From NCBI RefSeq assembly GCF_026003995.1, contig NZ_BPIG01000001.1, positions 124,001-188,000 of the forward strand: a DNA stretch of 64,000 bases, given 5' to 3'. The notes under the pieces were generated by a model that did not search any database, was not told the DNA's origin, and saw only the letters and a program-made list of their open reading frames with translations. Shown here piece after piece: positions 19,442 to 27,395 of the stretch. Within the stretch, counting starts at the first letter, position 1, and every line of letters starts with the position of its first letter. The DNA comes from Tepidiforma sp. (lineage in GTDB: Bacteria > Chloroflexota > Dehalococcoidia > Tepidiformales > Tepidiformaceae). Made by a program: the position numbers and the translations under genes.

Positions 19442-19517
19442 TGGAGCCCTCATCCGGGTTCGAACCGGAGACCTCGTTCTTACCAAGAACGCGCTCTGCC
19501 TGCTGAGCTATGAGGGC
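19442..19517 (-). tRNA. tRNA-Thr (GGT anticodon)
   Basis: 76 nt including an encoded CCA. Acceptor GCCCTCA pairs with TGAGGGC, discriminator T. The anticodon arm is CGTTC-TTGGTAA-GAACG, so the anticodon is GGT (Thr, ACC/ACT). The T arm carries GGTTCGAAC. It is the last tRNA before tuf, matching thrT in the E. coli tufB operon. Confidence 0.95.
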
Positions 19518-19554
19518 CGGCTCCGGCGGCCGGGCCGCCGGGTTTGGGTCTGGG

Positions 19555-19641
19555 TGGTGGAGAGAGTAGGATTCGAACCTACGAAGCGCGAAGCGCGGCA
19601 GATTTACAGTCTGCTGCCATTAACCACTCGGCCATCTCTCC
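19555..19641 (-). tRNA. tRNA-Tyr (GTA anticodon)
   Basis: 87 nt including CCA, class II with a long variable arm (CGCGCTTCGCG region). Acceptor GGAGAGA pairs with TCTCTCC; anticodon arm GCAGA-CTGTAAA-TCTGC gives anticodon GTA. Equivalent to tyrU in the E. coli tufB operon. Confidence 0.95.
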
Positions 19642-19679
19642 GTGCCGTCCCGCCCGCTTGCGCGGCCGGGTTGTCGTGT

Positions 19680-19754
19680 TGGAGCCCGAGAGGGGATTCG
19701 AACCCCTAACCGTCCGATTACAAATCGGATGCGCTGCCGTTGCGCCACCCGGGC
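19680..19754 (-). tRNA. tRNA-Thr (TGT anticodon)
   Basis: 75 nt including CCA. Acceptor GCCCGGG pairs with CTCGGGC (one G-T), anticodon arm TCCGA-TTTGTAA-TCGGA gives anticodon TGT (Thr, ACA). Equivalent to thrU. A tRNA-Gly normally found between the Tyr and second Thr genes is absent. Confidence 0.95.
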
Positions 19755-19820
19755 ACTGCCTCCCGGGAACCCCAGCGGATTCCAACACAAAAACGATCCG
19801 CCGCAGCGGATCAAGGTCTA

Positions 19821-19849
19821 AGTATGCGTCCGCACCGCCGCATTGGCAA
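19821..19849 (-). promoter_or_regulatory. Promoter of the tRNA-tuf-rpmG-secE-nusG operon
   Basis: On the minus strand TTGCCA (19844-19849) and CATACT (19821-19826) are separated by exactly 17 bp, one of the best sigma-70-like promoters in the window. It lies about 66 bp upstream of the first tRNA. A short palindrome GATCCGC-CGCA-GCGGATC lies just downstream at about 19794-19811. Confidence 0.6.
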
Positions 19850-19936
19850 GCACTGCACCGCGCCGCCAGCAGCCTTGCAGCAAGAGTATAGCAGGTGTAG
19901 AAATCGGGATACGACAGCCTCCGCGCAGGGTGATCG

Positions 19937-20494
19937 TTGGCTTCCCTCCTCCCCGCCATCCAGATGTTCCACTACCGCTGGTCGGTCCCGACCGTCGCCC
20001 GCCTCTATCGCGACGGGCCCCAGCGCGCGGCCGACCTCCAGCGCGCCTTCGACGCCGCCCGCGACACCCTCGCCGATACCCTCCGGCGGCTAGAACGCGC
20101 CGGCGTCATCGTCCGCACGCCGGCGCCGCGCGGCGCGGTCTGCGCCCTCACACCGGCCGGCGCGGCCGTCGGCTCCGCCTGCCTCGACGCCGTGGACGCC
20201 GTCCGCGCGATGGACATCGTGCCCCTCGCTCTCAAGAAATGGCCGATGCTCGTCCTCACCGCGGTCGGCCGCGGCGCCAGCCGCTACTCCCGCATCCAGG
20301 ACGAACTCCCGGGCATCACCCCGCGCGCTCTCGCGCTCGCCCTCAAAGACCTCCAGGCGGCCGGTCTCCTCGACCGCACCGTCGAACACAGCTACCCGCC
20401 CGTGTCGATCTACACCCTCTCCCCCCGCGGCGCCGAACTCTTTCCCGTCATGGACCGCCTCTGCCGCGCTGCCGAAGCCGCCGCCAGCCGGTAG
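19937..20494 (+). CDS. Transcriptional regulator with two HxlR-like winged-helix domains
   Basis: 185 residues from a TTG at 19937 (ATG codon about 27 nt later is an alternative). The sequence holds two tandem winged-helix units of about 90 residues. The first, from FHYRWSVPTVARLYRDG to CALTPAGAAV, and the second, from LKKWPMLVLTAVGRGASRYS through LPGITPRALALALKDLQAAG to IYTLSPRGAEL, share the HxlR pattern (W-x-x-x-V-L, L-x-x-L-x-x-G-L-x-x-R, Y-x-L-x-x-x-G). The second is closer to the family; the first is degenerate. HxlR proteins normally dimerise through one domain, so this looks like a fused dimer. No sensor domain. It lies upstream of a toroid protein gene and is divergent from the tRNA operon. 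Confidence 0.75.
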   Translation: MASLLPAIQMFHYRWSVPTVARLYRDGPQRAADLQRAFDAARDTLADTLRRLERAGVIVRTPAPRGAVCALTPAGAAVGSACLDAVDAVRAMDIVPLALKKWPMLVLTAVGRGASRYSRIQDELPGITPRALALALKDLQAAGLLDRTVEHSYPPVSIYTLSPRGAELFPVMDRLCRAAEAAASR

Positions 20495-20516
20495 TGTGAC
20501 GGCCTGGCCAAACCGG

Positions 20517-20522
20517 TATGCT
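20517..20522 (+). promoter_or_regulatory. -10 box (TATGCT), leaderless start
   Basis: TATGCT ends 8 nt before the ATG at 20531. A weak TGTGAC lies 16 bp upstream as a possible -35. Confidence 0.45.
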
Positions 20523-20530
20523 CCGCCGCG

Positions 20531-21712
20531 ATGAAGGGGCTCCTCCTCGTCACCTTTTCGGCCTGGCTCGTCGGCTTCGTCATCCTCCGCGCCACGCTCG
20601 CCGCACCCCAGCACTGCCCCGCTGTTACACCTGCCGACGCGCTCGAATCCGCCCGCCTCGCGGCCGCCTGGATCGACGCCAACCAGTATCCCGACGGCTC
20701 CTATGTGTACGAATACGACATCGAGGCAGACCGCGACCTGCCCGGCTACAACGTCGTCCGCCACGCGGGCGTCACGATGTCGCTCTACCAGTTCGCCGCC
20801 GCCGGCGAGACCGCCTACCTCCCCGCGGCCGACAGCGGCCTCCGCTGGATGGAGCGGAACCTCTACCGCCATGACGACTGGGCCGCGCTCCGGGACCCGG
20901 CCGACGGCAGCGTCCGCCTCGGCGCCACGGCGCTCATGCTGGCCGGGCTCCTCCACCGCCGCATCGCGACCGGCGACCCGGCCTACGACGGCCTCATGCG
21001 CGAGCTCGGCCGCGGCATGCTCGCGCTCCAGCTGCCCGACGGCGCCTTCCTCAACCGCTGGGACACCGCCGCGCTCCGGCCCGACCCCTCGGAGCGTTCG
21101 AAGTACGCCACCGGCGAAGCCTTCTGGGCGCTCACGCTCCTGCACCGCTTCTTCCCCGGTGAAGGCTGGGACGCTGCCGCCCGGCGCACCGCCCGCTACC
21201 TCGCCGAGGACCGCGACCGCGTCGAAGGGCTCGACTTCCCGCCGTGGGCCGACCAGTGGGCCGCTTACGGCTTCGGCGAACTGGCCGCCTGGGGCCCGCT
21301 CACGGACAGCGAGGTTCGCTACCTCGAAGCGCTGGCTGCCCGCTTCGGCCTGCTCACCCGGTCCGAATTAGCCCGCACCGGTTCGGACCTCTCCCGCCTC
21401 CTCCGGGGCCGGCAGGCGCGGGCCGCCGGCCTCGCGACCTGGGGCGAAGGCCTCGCCGGCCTCCACCGGGCCGCGCTCGCCGAGCCCCGCCTCGCCCACC
21501 TCCGCCCCGCCATCGAGGAGCGGCTCGCCTGCGTCGCCGGCATGCTCGCCGACCGCCAGGTCTCACCCGCCGATGCCGCTGCTGCGCCGAACCCCGGCCG
21601 CGCCGCCGGCGCCTGGTTCTCCGGCGGGCTGACCCGCATGGACGACCAGCAGCACGCGCTCTCCGCCCTCCTCCTCGCCTCGCTCATCCTCTCCGGAAAG
21701 GACCAGCCATGA
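20531..21712 (+). CDS. Membrane-anchored alpha/alpha-toroid protein of unknown function
   Basis: 393 residues. An N-terminal hydrophobic segment (LLLVTFSAWLVGFVILRATL) is a signal anchor or uncleaved signal; the remainder is likely extracytoplasmic. The body has repeated helical hairpins with the patterns AAWIDANQYPDGSYVYEYD, LRWMERNLYR, LQLPDGAFLNRWD and ALTLLHRFFPGEGWDAA, typical of (alpha/alpha)6 barrels seen in glycosidases, lyases and terpenoid cyclase-like folds. I cannot identify a catalytic motif or a named family. The stop overlaps the start of the next gene (ATGA), which encodes a membrane protein. Confidence 0.65.
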   Translation: MKGLLLVTFSAWLVGFVILRATLAAPQHCPAVTPADALESARLAAAWIDANQYPDGSYVYEYDIEADRDLPGYNVVRHAGVTMSLYQFAAAGETAYLPAADSGLRWMERNLYRHDDWAALRDPADGSVRLGATALMLAGLLHRRIATGDPAYDGLMRELGRGMLALQLPDGAFLNRWDTAALRPDPSERSKYATGEAFWALTLLHRFFPGEGWDAAARRTARYLAEDRDRVEGLDFPPWADQWAAYGFGELAAWGPLTDSEVRYLEALAARFGLLTRSELARTGSDLSRLLRGRQARAAGLATWGEGLAGLHRAALAEPRLAHLRPAIEERLACVAGMLADRQVSPADAAAAPNPGRAAGAWFSGGLTRMDDQQHALSALLLASLILSGKDQP

Positions 21713-22251
21713 ACGCCTGGCTCGCCGCGCTCGCCATCGCCGCCGCCGTCAACCCCTTCGCCGCTGCCGCCAGCCTCGCCGGCGCGCCCCGGCCGCCGCT
21801 CCCGGCGGTGCTCATCGCCGCCGCGGCGACCGGCGCCGCGTACGTCCTCGCCGGGTCGTTCGCCGGCGGCATCCTCGATGCGCTTTCCCTCGAGCCCGAA
21901 TCCTTCCTCGTGGCCGCGGGCATCATCCTCGCGGCCTCGGGGGCCGCCATCCTCGTCTTTGGCGCGCCGGCGTACCGGCCGGCCTGGCGCTCGCCGCTCG
22001 AGGGGCTGGTCCCGCTCGCGCTGCCGCTCCTCGTCGCACCGGCGGGCCTCGCTGCGGTCATCGCCGTGAGCGTCCGCGAATCGGCGGCCCTGGCGGTCAT
22101 CACCGCGCTGGCAGCGGTCGCCGCCGGGCTCGCCCTTTGCGCCTCCCCGCGCCGCCCGCGCGAGCTGCTCGACGCGCTCGGGCGGTTCTCCGCCGCGCTC
22201 GCGGTCGTCGCGGCAGCGGCCTTCGCGGTCGACGGCATCCGCTCCATCTGA
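21709..22251 (+). CDS. Small polytopic membrane protein, perhaps MarC/LysE-like
   Basis: 180 residues, almost entirely Ala/Leu/Val with about six hydrophobic helices. The first helix contains AAVNPFAAAA, an N-P-x-x-A pattern reminiscent of MarC/LysE-type exporters, and the central part has two short helical hairpins separated by APAYRPAW. The resemblance is weak and the function unknown. Translation is coupled to the upstream toroid gene (ATGA). Confidence 0.55.
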   Translation: MNAWLAALAIAAAVNPFAAAASLAGAPRPPLPAVLIAAAATGAAYVLAGSFAGGILDALSLEPESFLVAAGIILAASGAAILVFGAPAYRPAWRSPLEGLVPLALPLLVAPAGLAAVIAVSVRESAALAVITALAAVAAGLALCASPRRPRELLDALGRFSAALAVVAAAAFAVDGIRSI

Positions 22252-22297
22252 CCCGGCAGGTCGCCGCCGGCATTTCACCCCAACGGGCCGCCCTCGG

Positions 22298-22303
22298 TAC
22301 ACT
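22298..22303 (+). promoter_or_regulatory. -10 box (TACACT) of the yebC-like gene
   Basis: TACACT gives a leader of about 34 nt before the ATG at 22344, which has CGGAG at 8 nt. This is the leadered layout. Confidence 0.45.
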
Positions 22304-22343
22304 CGGAGGCACACCACGTCACCCCACCACCGGAGCACGACCG

Positions 22344-23093
22344 ATGGCAGGCCATTCGAAGTGGGCGCAGATCAAGCGCCAGAAGGGCGCCAATGACCAG
22401 AAGCGGGGCGCCCTCTTCACCAAGCTCACCCGTGAAATCATGCAGGCCGCGAAGCAGGGCGGCCCGGACCCTGCCGGCAACTTCAAGCTGCGCCTCGCCA
22501 TCCAGCGCGCCCGTGCCGCCAACATGCCCAACGACAACATCGAGCGCGCCATCGCCAAGGCGACCGGCGGCGCCCAGGAAGACCAGCTCGACGAAATCAC
22601 CTACGAGGGCTACGGGCCCGGCGGCATCGCCATCCTCGTCTCCGCCCTCACCGACAACCGCAACCGCACCGTCTCCGAAGTCCGCCACCAGTTCAGCCGT
22701 GCCGGCGGCAATCTCGGCGAGACCGGCTCCGTCGCCTGGCAGTTCGAGCCCCGCGGCATCATCACCATCCCCCTCGAAGGCCGCGACCCGGACGAGGTCG
22801 CCCTCCAGGCCATCGACGCCGGCGCGGAAGATGTCGACGTGCAGGGCGACGTCATCGAAGTGCGCACCGACCCGGCCAGCCTCGAAGCGGTCCGCAAGAA
22901 CCTCGAGACCGCCGGCCTCCAGGTCGAGAACGCCGACTTCGCGATGATTCCGAAGGCCACCATCGAACTCGATGAGAAGACCGCGCACCAGGTGCTCCGC
23001 CTCATCGAAGCGCTCGAAGACCTCGAGGACGTCCAGCGCGTCTATTCGAATGCCGAGTTCAGCGACGAAGCGGTGGCGTCCTACGCCGGCTGA
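22344..23093 (+). CDS. yebC: YebC/PmpR family DNA-binding regulator
   Basis: 249 residues, standard length. MAGHSKWAQIKRQKGANDQK opens the family, ARAANMPNDNIERAIAKATG is the second conserved helix pair, and NRNRTVSEVRHQFSRAGGN and WQFEPRGIITIP complete the three-domain pattern. Members are transcriptional regulators or translation factors that ease ribosome stalling. Often near ruvC, but no ruv gene is present here. Confidence 0.95.
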   Translation: MAGHSKWAQIKRQKGANDQKRGALFTKLTREIMQAAKQGGPDPAGNFKLRLAIQRARAANMPNDNIERAIAKATGGAQEDQLDEITYEGYGPGGIAILVSALTDNRNRTVSEVRHQFSRAGGNLGETGSVAWQFEPRGIITIPLEGRDPDEVALQAIDAGAEDVDVQGDVIEVRTDPASLEAVRKNLETAGLQVENADFAMIPKATIELDEKTAHQVLRLIEALEDLEDVQRVYSNAEFSDEAVASYAG

Positions 23094-23099
23094 TGCCGC

Positions 23100-23177
23100 T
23101 CAGCCGGCCAGCCGCATGAGCACGACCGCCGCGTAGAGGGTCGCGAAGAGCGCCAGCGCGTTCAGCGTCCGTTCCAT
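23100..23177 (-). CDS. 25-residue putative membrane peptide
   Basis: A small ORF, MERTLNALALFATLYAAVVL followed by MRLAG, with GGAGG at ideal distance upstream of the ATG. The first two residues are charged, the next 18 are hydrophobic and an arginine follows, the layout of a single-pass small membrane protein. It starts downstream of lipB and is convergent with yebC. No family recognised; the small size means the reading frame alone is weak evidence, but the ribosome binding site is strong. Confidence 0.45.
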   Translation of the reverse strand: MERTLNALALFATLYAAVVLMRLAG

Positions 23178-23303
23178 GTCCGGCCTCCTGCACAGTGAAA
23201 CGCGCGGGGCGCCGCCCGGGTTCCCCGCCGTCGGTGGAGAATCGGGGAAAACCCCCGCGCAAGGAGCAGACACAACGGAGGCCTTCCCGCTTACAGCGGC
23301 CTG

Positions 23304-24014
23304 CTAGCGCGCAGGCCGCGCCTTCTCCCGGCCCGGGATCGGCTGCAGCTTCGCCCGGCACTCGAACACCCGGCCGAAGTGGAACACGAACGCCTCGAGG
23401 ACCTCGTCCATCGCCACCTGCCGCCCGACCTCCGCAGCCATGGTCGTCATCTCCACGTCGCTCATCCCGCACGGGTTGATCAGCTCGAAGTGGCCGAGGT
23501 CCGGGTCCACGTTCAGCGCGATGCCGTGCATCGTCACCCAGCCGCGCACGTTCAGCCCCAGCGACGCGATCTTCCTGCCCTCGACCCAAACGCCGCGGCC
23601 CCGGTCGGAGCGCTCGCCGCGGAGGCCCCAGTCGGCCAGCACGCCGATGACCGTCTCCTCCAGCCCCGCAACGTACTCCGTGACGCCCAGGTTCCAGCCC
23701 CGGAGCGCGATGATGCCGTAGGCGACGAGCTGCCCCGGGCCGTGGTAGGTGATATCGCCGCCCCGCTCGGTCGGCACGATGTCGATGCCGTACTGCCGGA
23801 CCGTCTCCTCGGGGACGCGCAGGTTCGGCGCCGGGTGGCTCCGCCCGAGCGTGAAGACCGGCCGGTGCTCGGTCAGCAGCAGCGTATCGACGCCCGAACC
23901 GGCCCGGCGCGCCGCCTGCAGCCGCTGCTGGAGGCGGTGGACCTCGCCGTAGCTCGTCGTCCCCAGGTGGTAGACGGCCACCGAGCGCCCGGTTTCGGCC
24001 GGTCCAGTCGTCAT
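23304..24014 (-). CDS. lipB: Octanoyltransferase LipB
   Basis: 236 residues. TERGGDITYHGPGQLVAYG is the family signature, GRKIASLG holds the catalytic lysine and INPCGMSD the catalytic cysteine. LipB transfers octanoyl from acyl carrier protein to lipoyl domains. The ATG at 24014 is 7 nt after the stop of the E2-like gene, so the two form an operon. No lipA is adjacent. A normal-length enzyme with all key residues. Confidence 0.93.
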   Translation of the reverse strand: MTTGPAETGRSVAVYHLGTTSYGEVHRLQQRLQAARRAGSGVDTLLLTEHRPVFTLGRSHPAPNLRVPEETVRQYGIDIVPTERGGDITYHGPGQLVAYGIIALRGWNLGVTEYVAGLEETVIGVLADWGLRGERSDRGRGVWVEGRKIASLGLNVRGWVTMHGIALNVDPDLGHFELINPCGMSDVEMTTMAAEVGRQVAMDEVLEAFVFHFGRVFECRAKLQPIPGREKARPAR

Positions 24015-24021
24015 CGCGCGG

Positions 24022-25167
24022 TCACCCCCACAGCCGGTACGGGTTTTCCACCAGTGAGCGTACCCGAGCAAGGACACGGCCGGCGTCTCCTTCCCCGAAC
24101 ATCGTGCTGTCGTAGCGCATCGTGATCGTCCCGCTGCCGTCGCGCCCGGCGCCGAGCCCGAACGCCAGCCGCCCGCCGGCAAGCCGCGGTTCGAGCCGCT
24201 CGACCCCCAGCGGCAGCAGCGACACCACCACCCAGTCCGCGCGCTCGAACGGCGCCTGCCCGTCCGCGCGCGCCTGGACCATCCGCCGGAACTCCTCGTC
24301 GAGCGGCGTCTCCACCGCGAACGACCGGTCCGATTCCGGCTCGACGATGACCATGCCCGCGGGGCCGGGCTCGACGCCCGCCTCGGCCAGCGCCCGCGCG
24401 ATGGCCCGCAGGGCGAGGTCTTCGATGCGCGGCCGCGGTCCGAACGGGTGCCATTCGTCGGCCAGCGCCTCGACGGCTTCCGCCGCGCGGGTCCACGAGA
24501 CGCAGACGTGGGCGCTCAGCACCTCGGCCTGCGCGGCGGCCTCCCGCGCGATGCGCGCGAACCGCGCCGGCTGCTCGGCGCCAGGCCGGACGTCGGAGGG
24601 ACCGGGGGCCTCCGCATCGGCATCAGCGGCGGCGCGCTGGTCCTCCTCCTCCCAGAGCGGCAGCCCGGGGATGGCGCCGCCCGGCTCGGGCAAGGGCTCC
24701 GCGCGCTCGGCGGCCTCCGGCCGCCGCGGGAACGGCACCACGGTGCCGTCGGACGCCGGCGCGTCCGGTTCATGCCGCACGGTCGGGACCGGTTCGGCTG
24801 CCGGAGGCGCGCTGCCATCCCCTCCGGGGGCAGCGTCGCCGCCAGCCTGCACGCGGCGCTCCGCGGCGCCGTCGGCCGCGGCCGCAGTGGGCTCGAAAGC
24901 GCGCAGCTCCTCCTCGGCGGGCAGCGGTTCGCCCCGCGCGACGATGACGCCGAGCACCGCGCCTTTCCGCTCGATGCTGCCCGCCGGCTTCCGGTGCCGC
25001 AGGATGCCGCCCCGTTCGGCTTCGATGTCCACCGCGATGAAGTCGCATTCGAGCCGGCAGATCGCTTCGCCCGGCTCGACCTCCGCGCCGTCCGGCCGAT
25101 ACCACTCGGCCACCAGTCCGCCGACCATCCCCCGCCCGAGGTCGGGCACTGCCACGAGTGCTGCCAC
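24022..25167 (-). CDS. Degenerate E2-like protein (lipoyl and acyltransferase domains without key residues)
   Basis: 381 residues. Residues 5-75 have the lipoyl-domain pattern GLVAEWYRPDGAEVEPGEAI, but the usual ETDKA loop reads ECDFIAV, so the lysine that carries lipoate is Phe43. After an Ala/Pro/Glu-rich linker (about 85-200), a domain resembling the 2-oxoacid dehydrogenase acyltransferase ends in YDSTMFGEGDAGRVL, where canonical E2 has DHRxxDG; the catalytic His is Ser354 and the Asp is Gly358. No peripheral subunit-binding motif is clear. So the fold looks retained but neither activity is expected. It starts at a GTG and is co-oriented with lipB, 7 nt away, which argues against random decay. 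It may be a structural or regulatory E2 relative. Confidence 0.72.
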   Translation of the reverse strand: MAALVAVPDLGRGMVGGLVAEWYRPDGAEVEPGEAICRLECDFIAVDIEAERGGILRHRKPAGSIERKGAVLGVIVARGEPLPAEEELRAFEPTAAAADGAAERRVQAGGDAAPGGDGSAPPAAEPVPTVRHEPDAPASDGTVVPFPRRPEAAERAEPLPEPGGAIPGLPLWEEEDQRAAADADAEAPGPSDVRPGAEQPARFARIAREAAAQAEVLSAHVCVSWTRAAEAVEALADEWHPFGPRPRIEDLALRAIARALAEAGVEPGPAGMVIVEPESDRSFAVETPLDEEFRRMVQARADGQAPFERADWVVVSLLPLGVERLEPRLAGGRLAFGLGAGRDGSGTITMRYDSTMFGEGDAGRVLARVRSLVENPYRLWG

Positions 25168-25291
25168 GCGGAACCCCCGGGGAGCGTCCTCCCGTATTCA
25201 GGTTCGGCGCGCCCGGCCCCGGCGTGGAGCACTGCGGCTTCCGAATCGCCGGCCGGTGTCGTGACAACGGCGTGGCCGAGCGGTGGCGCCG

Positions 25292-25492
25292 TCAGCCCGC
25301 GCCCGGCGGTTCGTCATCGCCGCCGCCGCCGTGCCGCAGCGGGAGCGCGGCGAGCGCGGCCCCGGCAGCCGCCGCTACGCCGATGACCACCAGCCCCTCC
25401 CGGCCGAGGGCGAGCCCCGCCCCGGCCGACAGCAGCCCGAGCGCCCCGAGCACCGCCGGCCCCCACCGGCCGAACAGCCGCCCCCGGACCAT
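25292..25492 (-). CDS. Small two-helix membrane protein downstream of thyX
   Basis: 66 residues. Two hydrophobic helices (WGPAVLGALGLLSAGAGLAL and VVIGVAAAAGAALAALPL) joined by a GREGL turn, then a His/Gly-rich tail. ATG begins 6 nt after the thyX stop (GGCGG in between), so it would be translated from the same message. The family is unknown. Confidence 0.5.
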   Translation of the reverse strand: MVRGRLFGRWGPAVLGALGLLSAGAGLALGREGLVVIGVAAAAGAALAALPLRHGGGGDDEPPGAG

Positions 25493-25498
25493 CCGCCG

Positions 25499-26359
25499 TT
25501 AGCTGGCCGGGACGCCGGCCCCGGGCGCGGGCTCCCCGGCCGCTTCCAGCTCCTCCCCGGCCTCCTCGATGGTGGCGTAGTCTTCGGGGCGGAGCGGCTG
25601 CAGCTCGCCCTTCCGGTACTGGTCGTAGACGGCAAACAGGACGTCTTTGTGCGGCCTGACTCTGCCGATGGGGCACGCTTCCCACGCCTTGCGCTCTTCG
25701 TCGCAGTAGCCCATCCGCAGCTCGCCGCATTTGGGCTGGAGCATCCGCCCCAGCATCGGCTCTACCTTCAGGACTTCGGCTCTCATGAGGGCGGCGACTT
25801 TGCGAAACTCCCACTGGGCACGGGTGCACAGGCGAAGGTCGCAGATGTGGAGCAGCGACTGGAGATTGACGGTCACCTTGAAGTTGGTGGCGGCAGCGTT
25901 CGGCAGGAGGAAGCGGGCGTCTTCGGCGGGAACCCCTGCTTCGACCATCCGGGCGTAGAGCGCCCCGGCCTCGGCAAGGTGCCGCTCGTAGTCTGCTTCG
26001 AGCCCCGCCTTGCGGATGCTCTCCGGCGTGACGTAGGGATAGCTGCCGTCCCGGTAGGTGACGTACCGCTGGGACTGCTGCTCGAAACTGATTCCGACCC
26101 GGTGCCTGACGAACTGGTGGCTGAATGCGCGGCTGACGCCGGAGATGGCGAATTCGAACACGACCTGCTCAAGCGGCGACGTGTGGCCCGTCTTCAGCCG
26201 CTCGGCGACGAAGGCCTCCATCGTCTCCCGGCTGATGCGCTCGGCTTCGATGCGCTCGGCGACCTGCTGGGGGGTCAGGCTGGAGTAGCAGACCCGGTAC
26301 GCCATGTAGAGGGAGCGGATAGGGTCGGGAGTGTGGGAGAGCAGGGTGACCTGGGGCAT
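25499..26359 (-). CDS. thyX: Flavin-dependent thymidylate synthase ThyX
   Basis: 286 residues. The ThyX motif is present as RHRVGISFEQQSQRY (R-H-R-x7-S) near residue 88. ThyX makes dTMP from dUMP using FAD, NADPH and methylenetetrahydrofolate. The ATG at 26359 has GGAGG 6 nt upstream; an in-frame ATG 24 nt earlier lacks one. No thyA is in the window. Longer than minimal ThyX because of a C-terminal extension that ends in a Glu/Ala/Pro tail. Confidence 0.95.
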   Translation of the reverse strand: MPQVTLLSHTPDPIRSLYMAYRVCYSSLTPQQVAERIEAERISRETMEAFVAERLKTGHTSPLEQVVFEFAISGVSRAFSHQFVRHRVGISFEQQSQRYVTYRDGSYPYVTPESIRKAGLEADYERHLAEAGALYARMVEAGVPAEDARFLLPNAAATNFKVTVNLQSLLHICDLRLCTRAQWEFRKVAALMRAEVLKVEPMLGRMLQPKCGELRMGYCDEERKAWEACPIGRVRPHKDVLFAVYDQYRKGELQPLRPEDYATIEEAGEELEAAGEPAPGAGVPAS

Positions 26360-26455
26360 GGCTACCTCCGGCGGGGACTCCATTCTCCCCCACCGGCCAT
26401 CCCCCGGCGAGGCTCTTACGTCGCCTGCGCGAAAAAATTCGCGGGCCGGCTCCCG

Positions 26456-27376
26456 TCAGGCCGCGAAGTTCAGCTTCAGCCCCTTCGTCGGCCACTGGTC
26501 GAACACCCCCAGCCGGCCGGTCCCGCTCAGCGTCACGTACAGCGACGTCAGGTTCGGCGCGAAGCAGGCGTTCGTCGTCAGCAGGTCCGGGCAGGGGAAG
26601 TGCTGCATCTTCGACCCGTCCGGCGCGAACATCGTCAGCCCGCCGTTCAGGATCGTCGCGACGATCACGTTCCCCTCGGCATCGACGCACATCGAATCGC
26701 AGAACGAATACCCGAAGGGCGGCGCGCCCGGCACCGTGCCGATGACCCGGCCGTTCGCGACCTGCCCCGGCGCCTGGATGTCGTACGCCCACACCCGGCC
26801 GGTCGGCGTCTCGGCCACGTAGAGCGTCTTCTCGTCCGGGCTCAGGCCGATGCCGTTCGGCCCTTCCATCGGGAAGATGATCTCGCGGATGAACTTCCCG
26901 TCCGGCGAGGCGTAGTAGACGCCGGTGCGGTCCTTCTCCCGCGGCCGGTTCTTGCCGAGGTCGGTGAAGTAGAAGTTCCCCTCGCGGTCGAAGACGAGGT
27001 CGTTCGGTCCCTTCAGCGGGATCCCGTTGCATTCGGTGTAGAGCGTGCTCACCTCGCCGGCGAGCGTGACACGCTGGATGGCGCCGCCGGTGTAGTCCTC
27101 CGGCTGCTCGCCGGGGAAGAGCCCCATCGTGCCGTCCGGCAGCGGCCGGCGGTGCCACTGGAACCCGCCGTTCTGCGTCACGTAGAGCGCCCCATCCGGC
27201 CCGAGCGCGGCGCCGTTCGGCCCGCCGCCCGTCACGGCCAGCACCTCGACCGTCCCGTCGGGCTTGACGCGGCTCAGCCGCCCTGCCGCAATCTCCGTCA
27301 CGATGACGTCGCCGTTGGCCAGTGCCACCGGCCCTTCCGGGAACTCCAGCCCGGTCGCAACGATGCGTGGCTCCAC
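26456..27376 (-). CDS. SMP-30/gluconolactonase/LRE family beta-propeller protein
   Basis: 306 residues. Successive blades appear as LEFPEGPVALANGDVIVTE, GPNGAALGPDGALYVTQNG, PNDLVFDREGNFYFTDLG and GIGLSPDEKTLYVAETPTG. The E near the start, N in GPND and D in the later blade are the metal ligands of gluconolactonase/senescence marker protein 30. Cytosolic, no signal peptide. The lactone substrate cannot be told. Starts with a GTG, 19 nt from the divergent uracil-DNA glycosylase gene. Confidence 0.88.
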   Translation of the reverse strand: MEPRIVATGLEFPEGPVALANGDVIVTEIAAGRLSRVKPDGTVEVLAVTGGGPNGAALGPDGALYVTQNGGFQWHRRPLPDGTMGLFPGEQPEDYTGGAIQRVTLAGEVSTLYTECNGIPLKGPNDLVFDREGNFYFTDLGKNRPREKDRTGVYYASPDGKFIREIIFPMEGPNGIGLSPDEKTLYVAETPTGRVWAYDIQAPGQVANGRVIGTVPGAPPFGYSFCDSMCVDAEGNVIVATILNGGLTMFAPDGSKMQHFPCPDLLTTNACFAPNLTSLYVTLSGTGRLGVFDQWPTKGLKLNFAA

Positions 27377-27381
27377 TCCTG

Positions 27382-27387
27382 TACCCT
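27382..27387 (+). promoter_or_regulatory. -10 box (TACCCT), leaderless start of UDG gene
   Basis: TACCCT ends 8 nt before the ATG at 27396, within the 19-nt divergent gap, so there is no room for a ribosome binding site. The same bases probably serve the opposite gene in part. Confidence 0.4.
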
Positions 27388-27395
27388 CCGTCGAG

